The notes under the pieces: model-generated | What the model was told of the DNA's origin: nothing | Database searches by the model: none | The model's input: only the letters and a program-made list of their open reading frames with translations | Program-made: the position numbers and the translations under genes | Part shown: positions 1 to 7,197 of the stretch, one piece after another | Position numbering within the stretch: position 1 is the first letter of the stretch | Layout: every line of letters starts with the position of its first letter | Assembly: GCA_002499525.1 (NCBI GenBank) | Contig: DAMC01000060.1 | Coordinates: 11,751 to 26,339, forward strand | Length of the DNA stretch: 14,589 nucleotides | Direction: 5' to 3' | Source: Nitrosopumilales archaeon UBA218 | GTDB lineage: Archaea > Thermoproteota > Nitrososphaeria > Nitrososphaerales > Nitrosopumilaceae

Positions 1-453
1 GGAATTAAAAAATGGAAAGCAGACGGATTAGAAATTGAGACAAAAACAAATGGCTTTACTCCTGCAACTTTTGACGGTGTTCCAAACCCAGAGATTTTAG
101 CAGATTTTGATCATGTCAGACAAAACATTGGAAAATCTGTATTAATTGACGCGCGTTCAAAGGAAGAATTCAACGGCATGGTTATCCGTGGTGCAAGACA
201 TGGCCACATTCCTAATGCAATTAACATTGACTATATGACAAACATCTCCGACGATGGCTCTATCAAAGACGACAAACAGCTAGCGGAACTATACAAATTT
301 CCTAAAGACTCACCAATTATCACCTACTGTCAGGGGGCTTACCGGGCAGCAAACTCTTTTTTGGCGCTAAAAAAATTAGGTTTTACCAAAGTCAGAGTTT
401 ATCTTGGCTCTTGGGGAGAATGGTCGAACAGAACAGAACTTCCTATAGAATAA
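1..453 (+). CDS. Sulfurtransferase (rhodanese / 3-mercaptopyruvate sulfurtransferase type), 3' part
   Basis: The reading frame is open from the first base of the window, so the gene starts upstream; 150 residues are visible. They correspond to the C-terminal, catalytic rhodanese domain of a two-domain sulfurtransferase. Seen: DARSKEEFNG (the conserved Asp-Ala-Arg and Glu-x-x-Gly of the family), then GHIPNAINI, then the active-site loop TYCQGAYRAA with the persulfide-forming cysteine at visible residue 110 (bases 328-330), and the family ending GSWGEWSNR. The loop CQGAYR fits the thiosulfate/mercaptopyruvate sulfurtransferase group in general, but the donor cannot be told from the loop alone. 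The enzyme would move sulfane sulfur from a thiol donor to an acceptor in the cytoplasm. The internal ATG at 178 lies inside the conserved domain and is not the start. The stop codon is directly adjacent to the stop codon of the convergent ATPase subunit I gene. Confidence 0.9.
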   Translation, partial: GIKKWKADGLEIETKTNGFTPATFDGVPNPEILADFDHVRQNIGKSVLIDARSKEEFNGMVIRGARHGHIPNAINIDYMTNISDDGSIKDDKQLAELYKFPKDSPIITYCQGAYRAANSFLALKKLGFTKVRVYLGSWGEWSNRTELPIE

Positions 454-467
454 TTATTTTCTTTTCC
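454..467 (+). terminator. U-tract terminator of the sulfurtransferase gene, inside the end of atpI
   Basis: Directly after the sulfurtransferase stop codon the plus strand reads TTATTTTCTTTTCC, a T-rich run of the kind that ends archaeal transcripts. The same bases encode the basic C-terminus WKRK-stop of the convergent subunit I gene. No hairpin is needed or seen. Inference from base composition only. Confidence 0.4.
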
Positions 468-2547
468 AAACTAGTTGGTTGTAGAGTAATTCTGGTACGA
501 CTTGTTTGAATGGTTGTGCACCACCATCATACCACTTGGTAAAGAACTCGTACAAGTGCAATCTCAAAGACTGGATGTACACAATTAATCCTTCAATCAT
601 CATGATTCCCAAGTTTCCACCGATGATCATTGCTGCTCCTCCTGGTGAAGAGAATCCACCCATGGATGCAAATGCATTGTTAACTGTCATGAGCAAAGCA
701 GCGTGTACAAGTAACATGATTCCAAGTCGAGCATAGCTAATTGTATGTGCAAGACATTCTACAGTTTTACCCAAAAATACTTCCATTACTACATTGGCAG
801 CACTACCACCATCTTCTGGGTGGTGCTTTGCATGCAAGATACCTCCCAACATCATTGTTGCCATTGAACCTATAACGATGATTACTGCGATTCTGGTGAC
901 AATCCAGACTCTAGCCCAATCGCCCAAAAATACAGTAACCCATGGAACTACTTCCATGTGGTTTCTAGAATACATGTTCATCACATCATAGCTTGCACCA
1001 ATAGCGCACATCATTATGACGACGATTCCGCCATACAGTGTCAGATTTGGAATTGCCTCTGTAAACATCATCAATTTGTGGCCTTCTTTGTGCAATCTTT
1101 TGATTCTCAGGACAAATGCCCAAACCAAGTGGACAATTCCAAGGAATATTGAGACCTTTAGTATGTTGATTACTTGGGCAAATGTTAACTCTGCAACAGA
1201 TAGGGAACCTACCAACCATGATACTGGTTTGAGTGGCCCATCTAGTATTCTCTCAAATATGTTGAAATGATGAATATGGAATCCAAACATCTCTCCTGCA
1301 CCAACTCCGGCAACTGCCGCAGATGCTCCGGAAATTGCAATCAGCATACCCCACTTTGACATGGTGCCCTGACCCTTTAGCTTGAATAACAAACCAAGAC
1401 ACATCAAGAGCAGTCCATGTCCTAGGTCTGCAAACATTATTCCGTAAAATATTGGCCACATTAACGAAATCATTGGCGTTGGGTCTGCCTCGCCACGTCT
1501 TGGAATGCCCTGACTTTGGGTGATTACCTCAAAAGTTCTAACCCACTTTTTGTTCTGGAATAGAGTTGGTCGATTTTGTGCCATTTTTGGTTCTTTGATG
1601 TCTTCTACAACTGACATCCATTGCTTGGTAACGTCCTTGAACTTGTTCTCCATGTTCTCTGGGATGTATCCTTGAATTACTGCAAATCTCTTTGTTCCGC
1701 CAGGCTTGCGAAGTGTCTCTAAGACCTCTTTAGCAACAAAACTTCCTTCATGTAAAGCCAAAATATCGCGTCTGATTGCAACCTTTGTTTTTGCTATTTG
1801 TTTTGCCAGTTCTTTTTCTTTTTTGGTCAGCTCAGCCAGTCTGGACTCGATTTGTGAATATGCCTGAGCAGGTACTTGTGGCAATCCGGCAGGAATGACA
1901 AATGGATTTGCATTAAATCCACGAAATACTTTGAGTACCTTGTCCGTGTCCTCAATACCTGAAATCACAATCAATGCAAGTTTATCCTTTGAATCTAGTT
2001 CGTATTTGTAAACTGTGACGCCTTCTAGCGTTCTGTTGACTTCTTCAAATTCACTTGTGTTTATGACAAAAAGATTCGTGTAAAAATACTTCATAAATCC
2101 AAAACCTCCGACATCGACGTTTAGCTTTTTGACGACATCTAGTGTCTCTTTGAGTGTACTGTATTCATCTAGTGAGCGTTCTGTAGAAGACATTTCCTCT
2201 AAGAGCTTTGCAGGACCGTCAACGATACTTGGGATTTTTTTCTCCAAGTCTTCTACCATTGTCTGCATTTCGTCTAACTCGTAGTGTTTTTTCTTGATGA
2301 CTGTACCCTTGAACAAGACCTCCATAATTCCAACCTGTAATGGAATTTGTAGACCCTTTACGACATCATCTATTGCCTGGTAGGATTTCTGAGCTCGTAA
2401 AAGCAAATCGTCAATTTCCGGAGTAACAATGTCGTTTTCCGTCTCTATTTTATGAAACCATTCGAACTCGGCAAGTCTGGATACTACTAATGGTGACTCG
2501 GATCTAGGTAAAATTACACTGCCAATTTTTAGATCTGCAACTACCAA
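454..2547 (-). CDS. atpI: A-type ATP synthase subunit I (stator subunit a)
   Basis: 697 residues, normal for the archaeal/vacuolar a subunit. Residues 1 to about 355 are the cytosolic part that anchors the peripheral stalks, with helical coiled-coil stretches near 85-145 and 228-265. From about residue 357 there are seven to eight hydrophobic membrane helices. The ion-channel arginine is visible as R607 in SYARLGIMLLVHAAL, and a second conserved arginine as R662 in QSLRLHLYEFF, matching the two half-channel arginines of V/A-type a subunits. Start: no in-frame ATG or GTG lies between an in-frame stop at 2575-2577 and this point. TTG at 2545-2547 gives MVVADLKIGSVILPRSE, which fits the family N-terminus, and the next Met is residue 74. 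There is no Shine-Dalgarno, and a TATA-like box sits about 29 bp upstream. Divergent from the E-A-B-D genes, with which it forms one complex; the divergence from those genes is unusual for archaeal ATPase clusters. Confidence 0.95.
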   Translation of the reverse strand: MVVADLKIGSVILPRSESPLVVSRLAEFEWFHKIETENDIVTPEIDDLLLRAQKSYQAIDDVVKGLQIPLQVGIMEVLFKGTVIKKKHYELDEMQTMVEDLEKKIPSIVDGPAKLLEEMSSTERSLDEYSTLKETLDVVKKLNVDVGGFGFMKYFYTNLFVINTSEFEEVNRTLEGVTVYKYELDSKDKLALIVISGIEDTDKVLKVFRGFNANPFVIPAGLPQVPAQAYSQIESRLAELTKKEKELAKQIAKTKVAIRRDILALHEGSFVAKEVLETLRKPGGTKRFAVIQGYIPENMENKFKDVTKQWMSVVEDIKEPKMAQNRPTLFQNKKWVRTFEVITQSQGIPRRGEADPTPMISLMWPIFYGIMFADLGHGLLLMCLGLLFKLKGQGTMSKWGMLIAISGASAAVAGVGAGEMFGFHIHHFNIFERILDGPLKPVSWLVGSLSVAELTFAQVINILKVSIFLGIVHLVWAFVLRIKRLHKEGHKLMMFTEAIPNLTLYGGIVVIMMCAIGASYDVMNMYSRNHMEVVPWVTVFLGDWARVWIVTRIAVIIVIGSMATMMLGGILHAKHHPEDGGSAANVVMEVFLGKTVECLAHTISYARLGIMLLVHAALLMTVNNAFASMGGFSSPGGAAMIIGGNLGIMMIEGLIVYIQSLRLHLYEFFTKWYDGGAQPFKQVVPELLYNQLVWKRK

Positions 2548-2570
2548 GACAATTATTCGATTTTTCCGAC

Positions 2571-2582
2571 GATTTTAAAATC
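2571..2582 (-). promoter_or_regulatory. TATA box of atpI (12-bp perfect palindrome)
   Basis: GATTTTAAAATC reads the same on both strands. Its centre is about 29 bp upstream of the apparent TTG start of subunit I, the distance expected if the mRNA begins at or within a few bases of the start codon. Because it is symmetric it could also recruit TBP in the other orientation, but the plus-strand gene has a better placed box at 2593-2599. Confidence 0.5.
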
Positions 2583-2592
2583 TTTCCAAACA

Positions 2593-2599
2593 TTAAAAT
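2593..2599 (+). promoter_or_regulatory. TATA box of the atpE-A-B-D transcript
   Basis: TTAAAAT centred about 29 bp upstream of the ATG of subunit E. No Shine-Dalgarno precedes that ATG, so the first gene of the operon is probably translated from a leaderless mRNA. The octamer TTAAAATC occurs here (2593-2600) and again 18 bp upstream (2575-2582) within the atpI box. Confidence 0.5.
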
Positions 2600-2624
2600 C
2601 CATTGCATTATTTGAGCCAAATTA

Positions 2625-3218
2625 ATGGGCATTGATTCTGCACTAGAGAAAACTGTGGAAAAAATTCTCCAAAATACTGAACAACAAATCATTTCAAACC
2701 TAAAAGACGCCCTAAAATCCTCACAGCAAACTTTGGCTAATTCCCAATCTTCGTTGGAGCAGGAATATGACAAAATACTTGCCGAAGGCAAAAAAGAGGC
2801 AGAAAAGCTCGAAAAACAGATCATAGGAAATGCCGATCTGGATTCCAGAAACAAACAACTACTTTTAGTCGAGGAATCGATCGAAAAGGTATTCCAAAAA
2901 GCGATCGCAAAACTCCAAACTGCAGACCGCAATGAAAGCTATTCAAAATTAATCTCTTCTTTAATTAAAGAATCAATTGATACAATTGGTACATCAGAAA
3001 TTATAGTTCAAACGAATTCAAAGGACAAATCAGTAGTGCAGTCTTTGTTATCCAAGTTCCCAGGTGCTACACTTTCAGCCGATCAAATTGATTGCCTTGG
3101 CGGAATCCGAGTCCAATCAAAAGACGGTTCTATGAAATTCGACAACACACTTGATGCAAGACTAGATCGCCTGAATCCTTTAATAAGGAAAGACATTGCA
3201 ACCAAATTTAGAGGGTAA
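2625..3218 (+). CDS. atpE: A-type ATP synthase subunit E (peripheral stalk)
   Basis: 197 residues, the usual length. Residues 1 to about 68 form a long charged helix rich in E, K and Q that would pair with subunit H in the peripheral stalk. The globular C-terminal head follows, with LDSRNKQLLLVEESIEKVF (residues 72-90) and CLGGIRVQSKDGSMKFDNTL (157-176), then ARLDRLNPLIRKDIA; the GG-x-DG-x-NT-R pattern is diagnostic of the E family. The head binds the top of the A3B3 hexamer. It is the first gene of the E-A-B-D operon. Start ATG 2625 has no Shine-Dalgarno and is probably leaderless. Subunit H, its usual partner, is not present at normal size; see the small ORF at 7018. Confidence 0.95.
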   Translation: MGIDSALEKTVEKILQNTEQQIISNLKDALKSSQQTLANSQSSLEQEYDKILAEGKKEAEKLEKQIIGNADLDSRNKQLLLVEESIEKVFQKAIAKLQTADRNESYSKLISSLIKESIDTIGTSEIIVQTNSKDKSVVQSLLSKFPGATLSADQIDCLGGIRVQSKDGSMKFDNTLDARLDRLNPLIRKDIATKFRG

Positions 3219-3224
3219 AGGGAT

Positions 3225-4997
3225 ATGGTAGCACAAGGTAGAATTGTTTGGGTAAGCGGTCCGGCAGTTAAAGCAGACGGCATGTCTGATGCAAAAATGT
3301 ACGAAACAGTTTCTGTCGGTGACGCAAAATTAATCGGCGAAGTAATTCGTCTAACAGGCGATGTTGCATTTATTCAAGTTTACGAGTCAACCAGTGGTCT
3401 AAAACCAGGTGAACCAGTAGTTGGAACAGGAAATCCACTAAGTGTTTTACTTGGTCCTGGAATCATTGGTCAAATCTATGATGGAATTCAGCGACCTCTA
3501 AAGGACCTGGCTGAAAAATCAGGCTCTTTCATTGGAAGAGGAATCACTACAACTCCAGTAGACATGACTAAAAAATACAAATTCACACCCAAAGTCAAAG
3601 TCGGCGATACCGTTCAGCCCGGCACAATCATTGGCTCTGTCCAAGAAACCGACTTGATTGAACACGGCATTATGGTACCTCCAGACCATGCAGGCGGCAA
3701 AATCACAAAAATTGTTAGTGAAGGTAGTTATGATTTGGAAACTGAACTTGCTACAACTGATGGCAGCAAGGCTCCAATCAAGATGTATCACTATTGGCCT
3801 GTAAGAAAACCAAGACCATACAAATCAAGATATGATCCTACGATTCCTTTGTTGACTGGTCAGCGTGTCATTGACACTTTCTTCCCAATCGCTAAAGGCG
3901 GAACTGGTTCTATTCCAGGTGCATTTGGAACAGGAAAAACTGTAACACTTCACCAAATCGCAAAATGGGCTGACTCTCAAGTTGTAGTATACATTGGATG
4001 CGGAGAAAGAGGAAACGAAATGACCGAAGTATTAGTTGAATTCCCACACCTCAAAGATCCAAGAACTGGCAAACCACTCATGGACAGAACTGTCCTTGTT
4101 GCAAACACTAGCAACATGCCAGTAGCAGCAAGAGAGGCTAGCATTTACACTGGTGTAACAATTGCTGAATATTATAGAGACATGGGCAAGGACGTCGTCC
4201 TTGTAGCAGATTCTACTTCAAGATGGGCAGAAGCATTACGTGAAATGAGCGGAAGACTCGAAGAAATGCCTGCAGAAGAAGGATACCCATCATACCTTGC
4301 ATCAAGATTAGCGGAATTTTATGAAAGAGCAGGACGTGTTAGAGCACAAGGAAGTCCAGACAGAGACGGCTCTGTAACACTGATTGGAGCAGTTTCTCCA
4401 TCAGGTGGAGACTTTACCGAACCAGTTACAACTCACACAATGAGATTCATCAAAACTTTCTGGGCACTGGACGCAAAACTTGCGTACTCTCGTCACTATC
4501 CTTCAATTAACTGGATGAACAGCTACTCTGGATATCTTGCAGACATTGGCAAGTGGTGGGGAGAAAATGTATCCAAAGACTGGTTTGAGCTAAGACGTGA
4601 AGCATATGGTATTTTGCAAAGAGAGGACACACTAAAAGAAATTGTAAGACTGCTCGGTCCTGAAGCACTACCAGACGAAGAAAAACTAATCTTGGAAGTA
4701 GCAAGAATGCTCAAAATCGGAATCTTACAGCAAAACTCTTTTGATGATGTTGACACTTATTGCAGTCCACAAAAACAATTCAAATTATTGACTTTGCTTG
4801 TTGACTTTTACAGAAAAGGACAAGCAGCACTAAGAGACGGAGCATCTCTGGCAGACATTAGAGCAATGCCAGTAATTGCATCACTACTCAAAGCAAGAAT
4901 GGAAGTAAAAGAAGACGAGCTTGCAAAACTAGATGCATTGTCTGGCAACATCGAATCAGAATTCAAAAAGATTTCCGGAGTAAAGGTTTCAGCATGA
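3225..4997 (+). CDS. atpA: A-type ATP synthase catalytic subunit A
   Basis: 590 residues, standard length, no intein. It hydrolyses or makes ATP at the A/B interfaces of the A3B3 head. Order: N-terminal beta-barrel (1-70), the bulge specific to subunit A (about 110-190), nucleotide-binding core, helical C-terminus. Walker A is GAFGTGKT, residues 232-239 (K238). The catalytic glutamate is E261 in GCGERGNEM, Walker B ends at D329 in VVLVADSTSRWAEA, and SPSGGDFTEPVT follows in the core. The P-loop has Ala where many archaeal A subunits have Pro (GPFGSGKT), so it looks more like the eukaryotic vacuolar GAFGCGKT, but without the cysteine. The start ATG is 6 nt after the E stop. GAGGG at 3211-3215, overlapping the E stop codon, is a well spaced Shine-Dalgarno. 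Its stop overlaps the start of B (ATGA). Confidence 0.98.
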   Translation: MVAQGRIVWVSGPAVKADGMSDAKMYETVSVGDAKLIGEVIRLTGDVAFIQVYESTSGLKPGEPVVGTGNPLSVLLGPGIIGQIYDGIQRPLKDLAEKSGSFIGRGITTTPVDMTKKYKFTPKVKVGDTVQPGTIIGSVQETDLIEHGIMVPPDHAGGKITKIVSEGSYDLETELATTDGSKAPIKMYHYWPVRKPRPYKSRYDPTIPLLTGQRVIDTFFPIAKGGTGSIPGAFGTGKTVTLHQIAKWADSQVVVYIGCGERGNEMTEVLVEFPHLKDPRTGKPLMDRTVLVANTSNMPVAAREASIYTGVTIAEYYRDMGKDVVLVADSTSRWAEALREMSGRLEEMPAEEGYPSYLASRLAEFYERAGRVRAQGSPDRDGSVTLIGAVSPSGGDFTEPVTTHTMRFIKTFWALDAKLAYSRHYPSINWMNSYSGYLADIGKWWGENVSKDWFELRREAYGILQREDTLKEIVRLLGPEALPDEEKLILEVARMLKIGILQQNSFDDVDTYCSPQKQFKLLTLLVDFYRKGQAALRDGASLADIRAMPVIASLLKARMEVKEDELAKLDALSGNIESEFKKISGVKVSA

Positions 4998-6379
4998 GCG
5001 CACAAGGTGGAGTTCAGTATTCCAAAATAGCTGAAATCAAAGGACCGCTAGTCGTAGTTGACGGAGTGGAAAGCGTCGCATTTGACGAGCTAGTTGAAAT
5101 CCAAACAACCGATGGACAAAGAAGACTAGGCAAGGTACTAGAGGTTGGTAATAGAAAAGCAATCGTTCAAGTTTTCGAAGGAACTACAGGTCTCTCAGTT
5201 TCTGGCACCAGTGCAAAATTTGTAGGCAAAGTCATGGAAATGCCAGTATCTGAACAAGTCCTAGGTAGAGTATTTGACGGACTGGGAAGAGCTATCGACG
5301 GACTACCAGAGCCAATTGCAGATAAATTCATTGACATTAACGGCGCTCCAATGAACCCAGAGCAGAGAGAATATCCTAGGGACTTTATCCAGACAGGTGT
5401 CTCTGTAATCGACGGAATGTTGACTCTGGTCAGAGGCCAAAAACTACCAATCTTTTCAGGCTCTGGAATGTCTCACAACATTCTTGCAGCACAAATCGCA
5501 AGACAAGCAGCAGTCGTTGGTACATCTGATGAATTTGCCGTAGTCTTTGCAGCAATCGGAGTGCAATACTCTGAGGCAGAATATTTCAGAAGAAGCCTTG
5601 AGGAATCTGGCGCTCTAAAAAGAAGTGTACTATTTTTGAATCTAGCAGACGATCCTGCAATCGAGAGAATTATCACACCAAGAGTGGCACTAACTGTTGC
5701 CGAATACTTGGCATATGATCTTGGAATGCACGTGCTAGTAATTTTGACTGACATGACTAACTATGCAGAAGCACTCAGAGAGATTAGCGCTGCAAGAGAA
5801 GAGGTGCCCGGAAGAAAGGGATACCCTGGATATCTTTACACTGACCTTTCAACTATTTACGAGCGAGCAGGAAGACTCAGAGACAAAAAGGGAAGTGTGA
5901 CTCAGATGCCAATCTTGACCATGCCTTCTGATGATATTACTCATCCAATTCCAGACCTTACTGGATACATCACCGAAGGACAAATCGTGCTTGGTCGTGA
6001 CTTGTTCAGACAAGGCGTATATCCACCAGTTAACATTTTGATGAGTCTTTCTAGAATCATGAAGGACGGTATTGGAGAAGGCAGAACTAGAGGTGATCAT
6101 CAAGAAATCTCTAACCAAAACTATGATGCATATTCTCGTGCACAAGAAGTCAGAGCACTAGCAGGTATCGTAGGTAAAGCAGGATTGACAGGAGTTGACC
6201 TGAAATATCTTGAAGTAGGAGATGGATTTGAAAAAGAATTCCTAACTCAGGGAGTTGATGAGAACAGAACTATTGATGAAACACTCGGACTACAGTGGAA
6301 AGTCGTATCATTATTACCAAAGAACGAACTAACTAAAGTTAAAGACAAATTTATCGACCAATACTACCAGGAACGATAA
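4994..6379 (+). CDS. atpB: A-type ATP synthase subunit B (non-catalytic)
   Basis: 461 residues, the expected length. B alternates with A in the hexamer and contributes the arginine-finger side of each active site. The protein has the fold and family blocks (EREYPRDFIQ-type region, VSVIDGMLTLVRGQKLPIFS, TDMTNYAEALREISAAREEV, GRKGYPGYLYTDLSTIYERA). The Walker A position is degenerate, FSGSGMSHN at residues 154-162 without the GKT lysine, as known for non-catalytic B. Its ATG overlaps the A stop codon as ATGA, with AAAGG at 4982-4986 as Shine-Dalgarno, so A and B are translationally coupled, which suits their 3:3 stoichiometry. Confidence 0.97.
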   Translation: MSAQGGVQYSKIAEIKGPLVVVDGVESVAFDELVEIQTTDGQRRLGKVLEVGNRKAIVQVFEGTTGLSVSGTSAKFVGKVMEMPVSEQVLGRVFDGLGRAIDGLPEPIADKFIDINGAPMNPEQREYPRDFIQTGVSVIDGMLTLVRGQKLPIFSGSGMSHNILAAQIARQAAVVGTSDEFAVVFAAIGVQYSEAEYFRRSLEESGALKRSVLFLNLADDPAIERIITPRVALTVAEYLAYDLGMHVLVILTDMTNYAEALREISAAREEVPGRKGYPGYLYTDLSTIYERAGRLRDKKGSVTQMPILTMPSDDITHPIPDLTGYITEGQIVLGRDLFRQGVYPPVNILMSLSRIMKDGIGEGRTRGDHQEISNQNYDAYSRAQEVRALAGIVGKAGLTGVDLKYLEVGDGFEKEFLTQGVDENRTIDETLGLQWKVVSLLPKNELTKVKDKFIDQYYQER

Positions 6380-6383
6380 CTAA

Positions 6384-7016
6384 ATGTCGTTTGGACAAAA
6401 CGTTGCAGCAACCAAAATCGAGTTGCTCAAGTACAAACGTTCCAGCCAAGTCGCATCAATGGTTCAAAAAATCCTTGACGACAAACGTAAAGTTTTGCTA
6501 AAAAACATTGAAGAAATGATCACCGAGGCAAACAAGGCTCGAGGTGGAATTTGGGAACCACTGCAGGACGTATACAAATCAGTAAACGACGCATATCTAT
6601 CACTGGGAACTGCAACAGTTGACTCTGTTGCACAATCTACACCTGCGGTAATGGAAGTCGATACCAAGGTAAAGCGTGTAGTCGATGTTACCATTCCAAC
6701 CTTGAACGTCACAGAAAAAGACACTAAATCAATGCCTTATGGTTTTGCAGATACCAACTCTTCAATAGATAGAGCAGCAAAACAGATCAAAGTTTTGTTG
6801 CCAAAAATTTGCAAAGCAGCTGAATACGAGAACTCTATTTTTGCACTAGCAAAAGCGCTGGAAAAAACCCAAAAACTGCTAAATGCACTTGAAAATGTCA
6901 TTATTCCGCAATACAAGGTGCGAATCAAGTTCATTCTGGCAACACTAGAGGAAAGAGAGCGTGAAGAATTCGCAAGACTAAAAAAAGTCAAGGCCGTAAT
7001 GGAGAAGAAGAAGTAA
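6384..7016 (+). CDS. atpD: A-type ATP synthase subunit D (central rotor shaft)
   Basis: 210 residues, normal for the family. N-terminal and C-terminal long helices (about 8-75 and 133-205) would form the antiparallel coiled coil that turns inside the A3B3 head; a short beta-containing middle lies between them. Family features are TKIELLKYKRSSQVA near the N-terminus, the region around PTLNVTEKD, and NALENVIIPQYKVRIKFILA in the C-terminal helix, followed by a very basic tail ending EKKK. The start lies 4 nt after the B stop, with AGGAA at 6369-6373 as a weak Shine-Dalgarno. Its usual rotor partner F is not encoded nearby. Confidence 0.95.
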   Translation: MSFGQNVAATKIELLKYKRSSQVASMVQKILDDKRKVLLKNIEEMITEANKARGGIWEPLQDVYKSVNDAYLSLGTATVDSVAQSTPAVMEVDTKVKRVVDVTIPTLNVTEKDTKSMPYGFADTNSSIDRAAKQIKVLLPKICKAAEYENSIFALAKALEKTQKLLNALENVIIPQYKVRIKFILATLEEREREEFARLKKVKAVMEKKK

Positions 7017-7017
7017 A

Positions 7018-7164
7018 ATGGCAAAACAAGAAATCAAGAGATTATTGGAACAAGCCAGTAGCGCATTAGAATCAGAACATGATACTCATGTTGAATCTAT
7101 AAGGGCAGATCTGAAAAAATTCAAATCAAATTCTTTGGACAAAATTTCCAAATCCACATCATGA
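7018..7164 (+). CDS. Small 48-residue helical protein in the ATPase operon; possible reduced subunit H
   Basis: ATG at 7018 is one base after the D stop codon (TAA-A-ATG) and the frame ends with TGA at 7162-7164. The translation begins MAKQEIKRLLEQASSALESE and ends LDKISKSTS. It is charged, has no Cys, Gly, Pro or Trp, and hydrophobic residues recur at 3-4 spacing (I6, L10, A13, L17, then V25, I28, L32, F35), as in a pair of helices or a short coiled coil. GGAG at 7001-7004 is the nearest Shine-Dalgarno; coupling to D is likely. It fills the gap between D and the K promoter. Subunit H of other archaeal ATPases is a roughly 100-residue coiled coil that pairs with E, and no H is seen here, so a reduced H or an accessory stalk protein is the best guess. 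No family match can be claimed from inspection. Confidence 0.6.
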   Translation: MAKQEIKRLLEQASSALESEHDTHVESIRADLKKFKSNSLDKISKSTS

Positions 7165-7173
7165 TTTAAATAA
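7165..7173 (+). promoter_or_regulatory. TATA box of the K-subunit gene
   Basis: TTTAAATAA begins directly after the stop codon of the small ORF, and its centre is 29 bp upstream of ATG 7198. That is the right distance for a leaderless K mRNA, so K would be transcribed separately in addition to any read-through from the operon. Confidence 0.55.
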
Positions 7174-7197
7174 TGGAGTCCTAGAAAAAAATTGAAA

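Noticed and set aside
178..453. Independent 91-residue rhodanese gene starting at ATG 178
   Set aside because: The frame is open to base 1, with conserved domain residues (the DAR motif) before this ATG, so it is an internal methionine.
986..1459. Several 65-85 codon open frames inside atpI on both strands
   Set aside because: They overlap the conserved membrane domain of subunit I in other frames and show no protein-like family pattern.
2504..2932. 142-codon open frame on the minus strand opposite subunit E
   Set aside because: It is antisense to a well conserved gene, has a Ser/Phe/Cys-rich composition typical of the reverse of Lys/Glu-rich helices, and has no promoter.
3918..3941. Possible intein insertion at the subunit A P-loop, a known archaeal hot spot
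   Set aside because: The P-loop is uninterrupted and the protein is of standard length.
7192..7197. TTG start for the K subunit
   Set aside because: It adds only two residues, and the ATG at 7198 fits the TATA spacing and a normal signal peptide.
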